DNA of 64,000 nt from PSRI01 sp041484195. GTDB lineage: Bacteria; Bacteroidota; Bacteroidia; Chitinophagales; Chitinophagaceae. Made by a program: the position numbers and the translations under genes. Location of the stretch: the NCBI GenBank assembly GCA_041484195.1, contig JBGPHC010000018.1, positions 1 through 64,000 of the forward strand, read 5' to 3'. Positions 44,747-52,854 of this stretch are shown piece by piece. Numbering within the stretch: the stretch's first letter is position 1; each line of letters starts with the position of its first letter. A model generated the notes under the pieces. It did no database searches and was not told where the DNA came from. It saw only the letters and a program-made list of their open reading frames with translations.

Positions 44747-45730
44747 TCAGCGGGGTATCTCCAATGCATGTATGATTTGGTGGATCACATCGTCTTCCGT
44801 GGCACCCTCCATTTCCTTTTCAGGCGTGAGGATGATCCGATGCCGAAGTACCGGCGCCACCATGTCCAGGATATCTTCTGGCGTCACAAAATCGCGTCCC
44901 TGCATAGCCGCCACTGCTTTGGAAGCCACCATCAGGGCCAGGGATGCCCTGGGCGAGGCGCCCAGATAGATTGCCTTATCGGAACGAGTGGAAATGATGA
45001 TTCTCGCGATGAACTGAATGAGTTTTTCGTCTATAACGGTAGCGCGCACTTGCCTGCGAAGGTCAGTGATCTGTGCGGCCGTCAGCACAGGCTCAATCCT
45101 GGCTGCTATTTCATCGGCGGGTGTCTGGTGAAACCGGGTTAATATCGCTACTTCCTGCGCTTCGGTGGGATAGGGCACCAGGGCCTTGAACAGAAAGCGA
45201 TCAAGTTGTGCCTCGGGCAAGCGGTAAGTGCCTTCCTGTTCAATGGGATTTTGAGTTGCCAGCACCATGAACGGCTTTTCCATGATATGAGAATAGCCGT
45301 CTACCGTGACCTGCTTTTCTTCCATCACTTCAAAAAGAGCCGCCTGCGTTTTGGCCGGAGCCCGGTTGATTTCATCTATCAATATGATATTGCTGAATAT
45401 GGGCCCGCGCTTAAATTGGAAATTTGCCTCCCGGGGATTGAATACTGATGTCCCCAATACGTCTGATGGCATGAGGTCGGGTGTGAATTGTATACGGGAG
45501 AAATCGAGTGCAATGCATCGGGCCACCAATCTTGCCGTAAGGGTCTTGGCTACTCCCGGAACTCCCTCAATCAAAACATGGCCATCGGCAAGGATAGCCG
45601 CTAAAATGAGTTTTATCATTTCATCCTGCCCTACTATCACTTCCCCGATCCGGGAACGCATACCCATAACCGATTCCTGGAATTGGGTGAGATCTGTACG
45701 TGGTTGGAATAAATTTTCTTCCATGCTCAT
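44747..45730 (-). CDS. MoxR-family AAA+ ATPase
   Basis: A 327-residue cytosolic AAA+ ATPase. Walker A is EGVPGVAKT (residues 56-64), Walker B is ILIDEINRAPAKTQAALFEVM, sensor 1 lies in VLATQNPIEQEGTYRLPEAQLDRFLFK, and the C-terminal lid contains SPRASLALMVASKAVAAMQGRDFVTPEDI. This is the standard MoxR pattern. Its ATG overlaps the stop of the DUF4350 gene by 4 bp (ATGA), and DUF58 follows after 8 bp, so translation is probably coupled. MoxR proteins act as chaperones for vWA-domain partners; DUF58 is the expected client. Confidence 0.95.
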   Translation of the reverse strand: MSMEENLFQPRTDLTQFQESVMGMRSRIGEVIVGQDEMIKLILAAILADGHVLIEGVPGVAKTLTARLVARCIALDFSRIQFTPDLMPSDVLGTSVFNPREANFQFKRGPIFSNIILIDEINRAPAKTQAALFEVMEEKQVTVDGYSHIMEKPFMVLATQNPIEQEGTYRLPEAQLDRFLFKALVPYPTEAQEVAILTRFHQTPADEIAARIEPVLTAAQITDLRRQVRATVIDEKLIQFIARIIISTRSDKAIYLGASPRASLALMVASKAVAAMQGRDFVTPEDILDMVAPVLRHRIILTPEKEMEGATEDDVIHQIIHALEIPR

Positions 45731-46983
45731 GTTGATTTATAGAATTTTTCTAGTAATTGGTAAAATTCCACGGTCTGCTGATCATGGATCGCGGGTGCCT
45801 CCGGAATAAATTGCACATAATCCACAATCTGCTGTACCGTCTTTTCGTCGCAACCTGACTTCTGTACAAGCATCTTCACAAATTCCTGATCCAAATTGCC
45901 AGTGTGTAATTTGAACCTGCTATAAACGTGTTCTGTAAAATACGCACTCATCTTGAGGCAAAGGTTTCTGTTGTCTTTTTTCTGATAATAAAGTCTTCCC
46001 ACCGTTTTTACAAAATCCAGGGAATCATTTTGAGGCCTTTGGAAAAAGGGTATCATGCGTTGCCTGCGTTTGATTCCAAGGAATACGAATATTAAAAGTC
46101 CCACTAACACTAATCCCAGGGCCCAACTGAATGCCGGCTGATCCAGCAGGACCCTCAGGGGTGAGGATGGCTTGCTCATTGCCTTTGGCTTGCGGATATA
46201 ATATTCGTCCCATGCAACTCTCCGAGCGCTTCCATCCAAAGCGGACATCACCTGACTATAATAATCCATATTCTTTCGGTACAGCAAGAAGAAATTGCTG
46301 AATGCAAGCGGTGCCGACTGTACGTAAAAACTTCCCGCTCCCGCGCTGAAACGCAGGAACATGGGGAGGCTATCCACGGATCTGCCCGATTCAAAAGCTG
46401 ATAAACTGTCCATCGTTCGACCCAGGATATAACACATGGCCGTATCAAATATCGAAAAGTGGCCGCTGAATCTTGTGCCGGGATACATATATGCCAACTC
46501 CCGATCCCTGAACGGCGGTTGCATGAGCGATAATCTTAAAGTATCTTCCTGAGGTTCCCTCCCAACACCATAATCCAGGAAGAAATTATTGCCCCTCGTG
46601 AAATGAAAAAAATCTTCGGCGTCCCTGCTAAACGAGTTGGATGAAATTAACACGTCGTTGCCCTTGGCCACAAAATGAAATAGTTCTTCTAATTCCTCTT
46701 CGTCAGCATTGAATTCCTTTGTAACGATCACCAACACCTGGTGATTGGTATCGGCAGTCAGCACTGAATCTTCCCAGAATCCCGGAGCTTCCCGGTTCAC
46801 CATCATATGGGCAAAAGGAAAAACATAGGGCAGGTTTGAGTAGGCCACATAGCAACCATAAGGGTTCTTGTCTTTGCGGTTGAGCGTAATACGAGTATTG
46901 AAATTCCTTGACCTTCCCCCCATCAGGAATGCCAGGAGTATCAAAACCACCAGCACAATTATATAGGGTAACCATTTCTTCAT
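45727..46983 (-). CDS. DUF4350-domain membrane protein
   Basis: A 418-residue protein with one N-terminal helix (LPYIIVLVVLILLAFLMGG), a periplasmic domain of about 240 residues with the DUF4350 pattern (NPYGCYVAYSNLPYVFPFAHMMVNREAPGF, a GKGNDVLISSNSFS-like segment), and a second helix near residue 280 (WALGLVLVGLLIFVFLG) followed by a cytosolic tail of about 120 residues. The fold of DUF4350 resembles the GATase/ThuA-like domain of gliding protein GldG-type auxiliary proteins, but this is tentative. It overlaps both neighbours by 4 bp and is part of the MoxR-DUF58 unit. Confidence 0.85.
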   Translation of the reverse strand: MKKWLPYIIVLVVLILLAFLMGGRSRNFNTRITLNRKDKNPYGCYVAYSNLPYVFPFAHMMVNREAPGFWEDSVLTADTNHQVLVIVTKEFNADEEELEELFHFVAKGNDVLISSNSFSRDAEDFFHFTRGNNFFLDYGVGREPQEDTLRLSLMQPPFRDRELAYMYPGTRFSGHFSIFDTAMCYILGRTMDSLSAFESGRSVDSLPMFLRFSAGAGSFYVQSAPLAFSNFFLLYRKNMDYYSQVMSALDGSARRVAWDEYYIRKPKAMSKPSSPLRVLLDQPAFSWALGLVLVGLLIFVFLGIKRRQRMIPFFQRPQNDSLDFVKTVGRLYYQKKDNRNLCLKMSAYFTEHVYSRFKLHTGNLDQEFVKMLVQKSGCDEKTVQQIVDYVQFIPEAPAIHDQQTVEFYQLLEKFYKST

Positions 46984-47852
46984 GGCTTGATTCCCAGTCT
47001 CAGATTCAATTGAAGAAAATCTTTTTCAATAGCACCGTATTTGTTGCGATCCACGTAAAAATTGCCATACCAGACATATTCATAGTTCCTGGTCAGGCGA
47101 AAGAAATCCGCATAATAAGCGCCTCCATACAACTGCATCAGATAATCCAAATTTGTTTTATCTGCCCGATACTCAATCACCGAGTTGTCGGACAGATTCT
47201 TCAACAACCATAAATAATGCAATCTGATGGCCAGGCGGAAGTCGCCTTCGCGGGTGGCTAATGCTATGGAAGCAGGGAAATCGGAATTTAGAATGTTTTC
47301 AGAATTCTCATCGGAATTCGACTGAATGGCCCGGTCCTTCCTGGAACTAAAAATACTGATACGGTTTTGAAGCAGCCACCATGTAATGATGGTGAGAAAA
47401 ACAACCACGATCAGTATCCAGACTGTCCGCCGGAAGCCCGTGCTGCCCAACGTGCGGGCCAGGCTGATCAGGAATCTTTCCCAAAGGGATCCGTTTTTTT
47501 GTGGATCTGGTTTTTCCGGTTGGTCCCTATTCGCATACCAAAATGCTCCGTTTGCTTTCAATTTCTCTGAAATGCTATCTGGCACCATCCGCATCTGGAG
47601 GCTGCTGGAATCATATAAGGCAGTGGAATCTTCCTTGCCGTTAAAAAACAAGGTGCTTGCGCTGTCCGAATTCTCAACATAAGATTGTTCCAGGGCGCTG
47701 TCCTCTGCTACTTTTCCTGTATCCGTGGCCATTTGCTGGTCCTCTGCCGGTATGGTATCGGTTCTACCCTGTCCTTCGCTAAAAAGAAAGGCCGGCAAAA
47801 AGACAAATATTGCTAATAGAGATTTTAATATTTGACGGATTGGATTTTTCAC
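46980..47852 (-). CDS. DUF4129-domain membrane protein
   Basis: A 290-residue protein. An N-terminal hydrophobic segment (LKSLLAIFVFLPAFLFSEG) acts as a signal or anchor, then comes an acidic Ser/Asp-rich periplasmic linker (residues 30-110). A central helix (TVWILIVVVFLTIITWWLLQ) follows, and a cytosolic DUF4129 tail (IRLHYLWLLKNLSDNSVIEYRADKTNLDYLMQL and ending FLQLNLRLGIKP). DUF4129 occurs next to MoxR-DUF58 and transglutaminase-like genes in many bacteria. The start is GTG, two bases from the stop of the SpoIIM-like gene. The function is unknown; the domain layout fits a small membrane scaffold. Confidence 0.85.
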   Translation of the reverse strand: MKNPIRQILKSLLAIFVFLPAFLFSEGQGRTDTIPAEDQQMATDTGKVAEDSALEQSYVENSDSASTLFFNGKEDSTALYDSSSLQMRMVPDSISEKLKANGAFWYANRDQPEKPDPQKNGSLWERFLISLARTLGSTGFRRTVWILIVVVFLTIITWWLLQNRISIFSSRKDRAIQSNSDENSENILNSDFPASIALATREGDFRLAIRLHYLWLLKNLSDNSVIEYRADKTNLDYLMQLYGGAYYADFFRLTRNYEYVWYGNFYVDRNKYGAIEKDFLQLNLRLGIKP

Positions 47853-47853
47853 T

Positions 47854-48813
47854 TCAGTGGTGACCGTTTCGATCCAGTCGCTTCTGTAAAAGTATAGGAT
47901 AGATGATATAGTACCATGCGATAAAAGAAGCAGATCCCAGCAATATCATGCCGCTCAGCCATTTGGGCATCGAATCATAGCGGGTAACAAATCCTTCAAA
48001 AAAAGCCGCTACCATAAAAATGGGCACCAGGCTTACCAGGATTTTTACGCCGTCTTTGGCGCCCTGCTTAAAAGAATCCAGCCTTTTGCCCGTTCCGGGG
48101 AAGATCCAGCCTTTTCCCATGATCACTCCGGCTCCCACGGCAATTACTATCGCGGAAATCTCAAGTGTACCATGGATGAAGACCGTCAGCACTGATTCGA
48201 GACCCAGTCCCTTTGAAAAGAATAATTGTTCGAAAGCTCCCAGTCTGACGCCTTCGTTAATCAGTGAGATTATTGAGGGGAAACAAAAGAATATTCCTGC
48301 TGCAAAATAGCTGAATGAAGTGAAGATATTATTGATCATGATGCCCAGCCACATCAACAATTCATTACCCTGCGCATATACGCCAAATGGTTTGCCCTGA
48401 GCAATATTCGCTTCAGTCATATTCACATAATCATCCCCGAGCATCTCGCGCAGGAATCCCTCATCATGCCCCGATGAATAGAATCCAACCATAAAAAAAA
48501 CTATGAAAATCAGGGCCACAAATAGCAATACCGTGTGGTGCCTGCGCACAGTAAGCGGAACGTTGAATTTCCAGAAATCAGTAAGCCTGTTTCGTTCTTC
48601 TTTCCGGTTCTGGTAAATACTCATATAGGTCTTCGAGGCCTGAGCATTCAGATAACGGGTAACCTTGCTATGCTGGTAAAAAGTCTTCGCATAAGCCAGG
48701 TCATCTACCAATTGGGTGAATTCCACGGCCACTTCGTCGGGATCATCGGCGGGGATGACCTGATTCCTGAGCCAGCGATCCTTGTTCTTCTTAATAAACA
48801 GAGCTTCACGCAA
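47854..48813 (-). CDS. SpoIIM-like (DUF95) membrane protein
   Basis: A 319-residue integral membrane protein of the stage II sporulation protein M family, which occurs widely in non-sporulating bacteria. About 100 cytosolic residues (MREALFIKKNKDRW and ARTFYQHSKVTRYLNAQ-like helices) precede five or so helices: VLLFVALIFIVFFMVGFY, MIINNIFTSFSYFAAGIFFCFPSIISLI, the EISAIVIAVGAGVIMGKGW segment with the conserved HGTLEI, and two more. In endospore formers SpoIIM recruits peptidoglycan remodelling proteins, which hints at a scaffold role. It is the first gene of the MoxR-DUF58 unit. The only in-frame start for the conserved N-terminus is TTG. Confidence 0.87.
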   Translation of the reverse strand: MREALFIKKNKDRWLRNQVIPADDPDEVAVEFTQLVDDLAYAKTFYQHSKVTRYLNAQASKTYMSIYQNRKEERNRLTDFWKFNVPLTVRRHHTVLLFVALIFIVFFMVGFYSSGHDEGFLREMLGDDYVNMTEANIAQGKPFGVYAQGNELLMWLGIMINNIFTSFSYFAAGIFFCFPSIISLINEGVRLGAFEQLFFSKGLGLESVLTVFIHGTLEISAIVIAVGAGVIMGKGWIFPGTGKRLDSFKQGAKDGVKILVSLVPIFMVAAFFEGFVTRYDSMPKWLSGMILLGSASFIAWYYIIYPILLQKRLDRNGHH

Positions 48814-48935
48814 TAGATGGGAATATTTAGGTGTTTAACGGCAAAAGGATGCCAAAGCAGGTTAAATTTGCTTCAATATAATTAATTACTTAACATCGTA
48901 GATCAAGTCATTGAAAATAATATTGAACCCACGGC

Positions 48936-49739
48936 ATGGGCAAAATTCTGATTCCAACAAGCTTTAATATTGATCTTGAATTCGAGCCTCCTGAGTTCCA
49001 TATTCGAATGTTCGCCTGGATGATTGATTTCTTTCTGCAGTTAATATATCTCATCATCGTCTTCAATGTTTTCGGTGAAATGATCAGCAAAGCGGGACTT
49101 GCGGGAACCGCATCGGGTTATGACCTTTGGGCCATAGAGTTGGTGATACTGCTTCCTGTATTTTGCTATCACCTGGTTTGCGAGACATTCTGGAACGGGC
49201 AAAGCATCGGGAAAAAATTATTACATATTCGCGTGGTCCATGAGAACGGGGGCAGGGCTTCCCTGAGTCAATATATCCTCAGGTGGCTGCTGAGAGCTTC
49301 CGATCTTACCATTCCCATTATTGTCATCTCCATCGGCTTTGGCATGGTGGGCTTTTTGAAAGGCCTGTATGCTACCACCATCTTGCTTGTCACCGACATC
49401 GTACTCATCATCACAACCAGGCGATGCAAGAGAGTGGGAGATGTTGCCGCAGGAACTATGATCATCAAAACCAGGCAAAGGGGTTCGCTCGACGATACGA
49501 TCTTTGTGGAAGTGGCTAATGATTACACGCCCGTATTCCCGCAGGTAATGCGGCTGAGTGACCGGGATATCAATACCGTGAAGGGAATCCTGGACATGGC
49601 CAGGAAAAAAGGATATACCGAAATGGTGGAACGTGCGTCTGAAAGGGTGATGAAAGTGCTGGGGATTGAAACAGAAATGCATCCCTTCGATTTCCTGGAT
49701 ACACTTCTGAAAGATTATAATTATTTGTCCACAAAATAA
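48936..49739 (+). CDS. RDD-family membrane protein
   Basis: A 267-residue inner-membrane protein. The RDD domain begins at about residue 22 (FHIRMFAWMIDFFLQLIYLIIVFNVF; the R-x5-D pattern gives the family its name), continues with the second helix (LWAIELVILLPVFCYHLVCETFWNGQSIGKKLLHIRVVHENGGRAS), and ends near RCKRVGDVAAGTMII. A hydrophilic C-terminal tail of about 80 residues follows. It is divergent from the SpoIIM-like gene across a 122-bp region. RDD genes accompany the MoxR-DUF58 block in many Bacteroidota, so it probably belongs to the same functional set. Confidence 0.87.
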   Translation: MGKILIPTSFNIDLEFEPPEFHIRMFAWMIDFFLQLIYLIIVFNVFGEMISKAGLAGTASGYDLWAIELVILLPVFCYHLVCETFWNGQSIGKKLLHIRVVHENGGRASLSQYILRWLLRASDLTIPIIVISIGFGMVGFLKGLYATTILLVTDIVLIITTRRCKRVGDVAAGTMIIKTRQRGSLDDTIFVEVANDYTPVFPQVMRLSDRDINTVKGILDMARKKGYTEMVERASERVMKVLGIETEMHPFDFLDTLLKDYNYLSTK

Positions 49740-49864
49740 GATTGCCATTGGACAGCCTGTTCAGGAACTTCCAAAATCACGCTTCCCGGCACCATGAAAT
49801 GCACAAGACATGATTAATTCTTCCTTCCGGACAAACCCATGAATCAGCCCTCATCGAAACATCA

Positions 49865-50311
49865 TTATCTCATTGAAGCCGCACTCATCAGAAAAATCAA
49901 AATCACCAGCATATACATGCCCAGGGCAATGATGGTGAGTATCCCGAAGAATCTGAAATAGGCCTTCAGGTTAGAAAACGCATCCGCGAGTGCTTCCTGG
50001 TCGTTCAAACGTAACGCGTCCTGAATTTTGGTTGAGAAGCGAAACAGAAAAAGGCAGGGAAAAAAATACAATATCGCGGCGAGGATATAAAAGCCCATGA
50101 CTCCCACACCGCTCAGATATCTCATACCCATTGCCTGGTTACCCAAACGGGTGAAGACGGTTCCCATCAGTATTCCAAGCAGCGCCAATAGTCCTGCGAG
50201 AACAAATCCCACGATGGAAAGGAATTTACCCCAGCGGGCGCTGTCATGGAGAAATTGAGAGCTGGCAGGATCAATTTTCAAGTCGAATAAAGAATCAGTT
50301 TCCTGGTTCAT
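49865..50311 (-). CDS. DUF5362-like small membrane protein
   Basis: A 148-residue protein with four predicted helices (FLSIVGFVLAGLLALLGILMG, YLSGVGVMGFYILAAILYFFPCLFLF, and the C-terminal FFGILTIIALGMYMLVILIFLM pair) and a conserved middle segment (RFSTKIQDALRLNDQEALADAFSNLKAYFRFFG). This pattern fits DUF5362, whose role is unknown. It lies 49 bp downstream of the CCC-motif protein gene on the same strand, and the next gene upstream is a DUF2752 protein. The three form a likely transcription unit of small membrane proteins. Confidence 0.8.
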   Translation of the reverse strand: MNQETDSLFDLKIDPASSQFLHDSARWGKFLSIVGFVLAGLLALLGILMGTVFTRLGNQAMGMRYLSGVGVMGFYILAAILYFFPCLFLFRFSTKIQDALRLNDQEALADAFSNLKAYFRFFGILTIIALGMYMLVILIFLMSAASMR

Positions 50312-50360
50312 GGCAATATAGTTGGTTAACGATAAATTGCGACCCGGGTTCGATCAAAGC

Positions 50361-50714
50361 TCAGGGTTGAAATTGCCTTATGAAATCCTGTGGATGCGTC
50401 AATACTCCAAAGCCGGCAGTAATGATCACAAAAAGCACAAACAAAAACCACAAGATGGAGGGAATTAATCCGATGATAGCACAGATCCTGCCCGTCCTAA
50501 GATTACTGTAAGATCCGGGTGTATATAATTCCGGATTAGCCATGAAAAGTTGCGCATCCTTACTGTAGAGAACGAGGGCAATGATGGCGCAAATCATGCC
50601 GGGGACTCCATAGCAACAGCATCCAACAATGGATACTATCCCCAGGGCTAACACGGCCGAGGCATTGGGTAATGGCTGCTGCATCTGAGGTGTGAAGGGT
50701 GAAGGGCTTTCCAT
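50361..50714 (-). CDS. CCC-motif small membrane protein
   Basis: A 117-residue protein with two transmembrane helices. The first holds the three adjacent cysteines (VSIVGCCCYGVPGMICAIIALVLYSKDA) that name this Bacteroidota family; the second is ICAIIGLIPSILWFLFVLFVIITA. Between them lies a short loop with LFMANPELYTPGSYSNLRTGR. It resembles DUF4190-type proteins in layout. The first gene base follows the stop of the DUF2752 gene directly, so translation is probably coupled. The function is unknown. Confidence 0.85.
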   Translation of the reverse strand: MESPSPFTPQMQQPLPNASAVLALGIVSIVGCCCYGVPGMICAIIALVLYSKDAQLFMANPELYTPGSYSNLRTGRICAIIGLIPSILWFLFVLFVIITAGFGVLTHPQDFIRQFQP

Positions 50715-51089
50715 TTAGTAGAAGATTTGATGATTAAGGATTTTGTAAATGTAATGTACGGTTACCACACTTACAACCAGAATCTGCATGATCAAAACAG
50801 TTCTCGCGCCCTGTCTGAATTTGAATTTGAAATGTAACACGGCATAAGTGAGGAGAATTAATATGGGTACCAGGGCAGGATATAAATGCAGGGAGTTCGT
50901 CCAATCGCCTTTCAGCATGGCAATAAAACTGCGCTGCAATCCGCAACCAGGGCAATCCATATGAAAAAGACTCCTGGATGGACAGGTAAGTTGGTGCGCT
51001 TCCAGCCATTGAAGACCGGCATTGTATATGCCTAAAAGCAATATCACGAGTGATGATGTTGAATTCTCTGAAACCAAAGCAATTGCCAC
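50715..51089 (-). CDS. DUF2752-domain membrane protein
   Basis: A 124-residue protein with about three helices. The DUF2752 signature CPSRSLFHMDCPGCGLQRSFIAMLKGDW, with its CPxCGxxR core, sits near residues 37-64 and is followed by NSLHLYPALVPILILLTYAVLHF. The start in frame is GTG. It is the first gene of the DUF2752/CCC/DUF5362 set and abuts the CCC-motif gene with no gap. The two Cys in CPGC may bind a metal or form a disulfide, but nothing is known about function. Confidence 0.83.
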   Translation of the reverse strand: MAIALVSENSTSSLVILLLGIYNAGLQWLEAHQLTCPSRSLFHMDCPGCGLQRSFIAMLKGDWTNSLHLYPALVPILILLTYAVLHFKFKFRQGARTVLIMQILVVSVVTVHYIYKILNHQIFY

Positions 51090-51151
51090 CTGCTACCAAC
51101 CCAGGCTGAACATTCTATAGCAAGGCTGCATTCGTCAGGTAGGCTTACCAG

Positions 51152-52630
51152 TTAATAGGCCTGCGCAAACAGCACGCGCTGACTGCTGGGCTTACCGGTT
51201 AAAATGCACTTGCCAGCTTCCTTTTCTCCATCCAGCGGGATACACCGTATTGTGGCCTTTGTCAATTCCTTGATTTTTTGCTCCGTTTCAACGGTGCCAT
51301 CCCAATGGGCCAGAACGAATCCCCCTTTTTCATTCAAAATGTTCACAAACTCATCCCATTCATTCGCGGGAGTAATATGCTCATCCCTATATGCTTTTGC
51401 CTTATCGTACATGGATTGTTGAATCTCTTCCAGGAGTCGGGTGATCCTTTCTGATAGTCCGTCCATGCTTACGGTTATTTTTTCTTTGGTGTCCCTTCTG
51501 GCAATTTCCACCGTATTATTTTCGATATCCCTGGCGCCAATGGCTAAACGCAGTGGGACCCCTTTCATTTCATATTCGGCGAATTTCCAACCCGGTCGGT
51601 TATTGTCATTGTCATCGTACTTGACGGCGATGCCCACTGACCTGAGCTGTTTCAATAATTCCCCTACCTTTCCATCTATCAACAGTTTTTGATCACTCCC
51701 TTTATAAATGGGCACTATCACCACCTGCACAGGGGCAATCCTGGGAGGCAGGATCAGGCCGTCATCATCACCATGCGCCATCACCAATGCTCCTACCAGC
51801 CTGGTAGAGACCCCCCATGAAGTGGCCCAAACATATTCCTGTTTATTTTCTTTGCTGAGAAACTGCACATCGAATGCACGGGCAAAATTTTGCCCCAGGA
51901 AATGGGAGGTTCCTGCCTGGAGCGCTTTTCCATCCTGCATAAGGGCTTCAATGCAATAAGTATCTATCGCTCCGGCGAATCTTTCATTTGGAGATTTCAC
52001 GCCCTTAATGACGGGCAGGGCCATCCAGTTCTCTGCGAAATCAGCATACACATCCAGCATCCTCAGTGTTTCTTCCAGTGCTTCATCTGCCGTGGCATGG
52101 GCCGTATGCCCTTCCTGCCATAAAAACTCCGTAGTGCGAAGAAACAATCTCGTTCGCATTTCCCAACGAACCACATTTGCCCATTGGTTAACCAACAGGG
52201 GCAGGTCGCGGTAGGACTTTATCCAACTTTTATAGGTATGCCAGATGATTGCTTCGCTGGTAGGACGAACAATCAGTTCTTCTTCCAACTTAGAATCGGG
52301 ATCCACCATGAGGGTGCCCTTCTTGTCGGGATCGGCCTTGAGGCGGTAATGAGTCACCACTGCGCATTCTTTTGCAAATCCCTCGGCGTGTCCCTCTTCC
52401 TTTTCCAGGAAACTCTTGGGTACGAACAAAGGAAAATAGGCGTTGACATGGCCCGTGTCTTTAAACATCTTGTCAATGGTGTCACGCATTTTTTCCCATA
52501 GGGCAAACCCATATGGCTTTATTACCATACATCCACGCACAGCCGAATAGTCGGCTAATGCGCCTTTGATCACGAGGTCATTATACCATTGTGAATAGTC
52601 TTGCGATCTTGCTGTAATTTCCTTGCTCAT
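51152..52630 (-). CDS. proS: Proline--tRNA ligase (archaeal/eukaryotic-type)
   Basis: A class II aminoacyl-tRNA synthetase of 492 residues. Motif 1 is RGCMVIKPYGFALWEKM, motif 2 is NQWANVVRWEMRTRLFLRTTEFLWQEGHTAHAT, and motif 3 lies in ATSWGVSTRLVGALVMAHGDDDGLILPPRIAP. The editing (INS) domain of the E. coli-type enzyme is absent and a C-terminal zinc-like or archaeal-type extension (ending RVLFAQAY) is present, so this is the short, archaeal/eukaryotic-type ProS used by many Bacteroidota. A perfect -7 box (TACATTTG) on this strand at 52811-52818 would give a leader of about 175 nt. Confidence 0.95.
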   Translation of the reverse strand: MSKEITARSQDYSQWYNDLVIKGALADYSAVRGCMVIKPYGFALWEKMRDTIDKMFKDTGHVNAYFPLFVPKSFLEKEEGHAEGFAKECAVVTHYRLKADPDKKGTLMVDPDSKLEEELIVRPTSEAIIWHTYKSWIKSYRDLPLLVNQWANVVRWEMRTRLFLRTTEFLWQEGHTAHATADEALEETLRMLDVYADFAENWMALPVIKGVKSPNERFAGAIDTYCIEALMQDGKALQAGTSHFLGQNFARAFDVQFLSKENKQEYVWATSWGVSTRLVGALVMAHGDDDGLILPPRIAPVQVVIVPIYKGSDQKLLIDGKVGELLKQLRSVGIAVKYDDNDNNRPGWKFAEYEMKGVPLRLAIGARDIENNTVEIARRDTKEKITVSMDGLSERITRLLEEIQQSMYDKAKAYRDEHITPANEWDEFVNILNEKGGFVLAHWDGTVETEQKIKELTKATIRCIPLDGEKEAGKCILTGKPSSQRVLFAQAY

Positions 52631-52810
52631 AGATATCCTTTATTTCCGATTGTCTGCGTGAAAACTCACTCAATTCCCGGTATGGACACGTGCCTTAAAA
52701 GACTGGGCCACCGCACTGATGGACAGGATCTTACAGGGTGCAATTTAGACCCCCATATTACCTCTTTTTCCCGGCCCACAATTTGGAATACATTAACAGG
52801 CAGAATTCCG

Positions 52811-52818
52811 CAAATGTA
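52811..52818 (-). promoter_or_regulatory. Possible -7 box of proS
   Basis: The minus strand reads TACATTTG, matching TAnnTTTG. It lies about 180 bp before the proS ATG in the region shared with the divergent lipoprotein gene. Confidence 0.3.
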
Positions 52819-52854
52819 GTAACTTCATAGTGTAAAACATTAAACTCACTTGCC

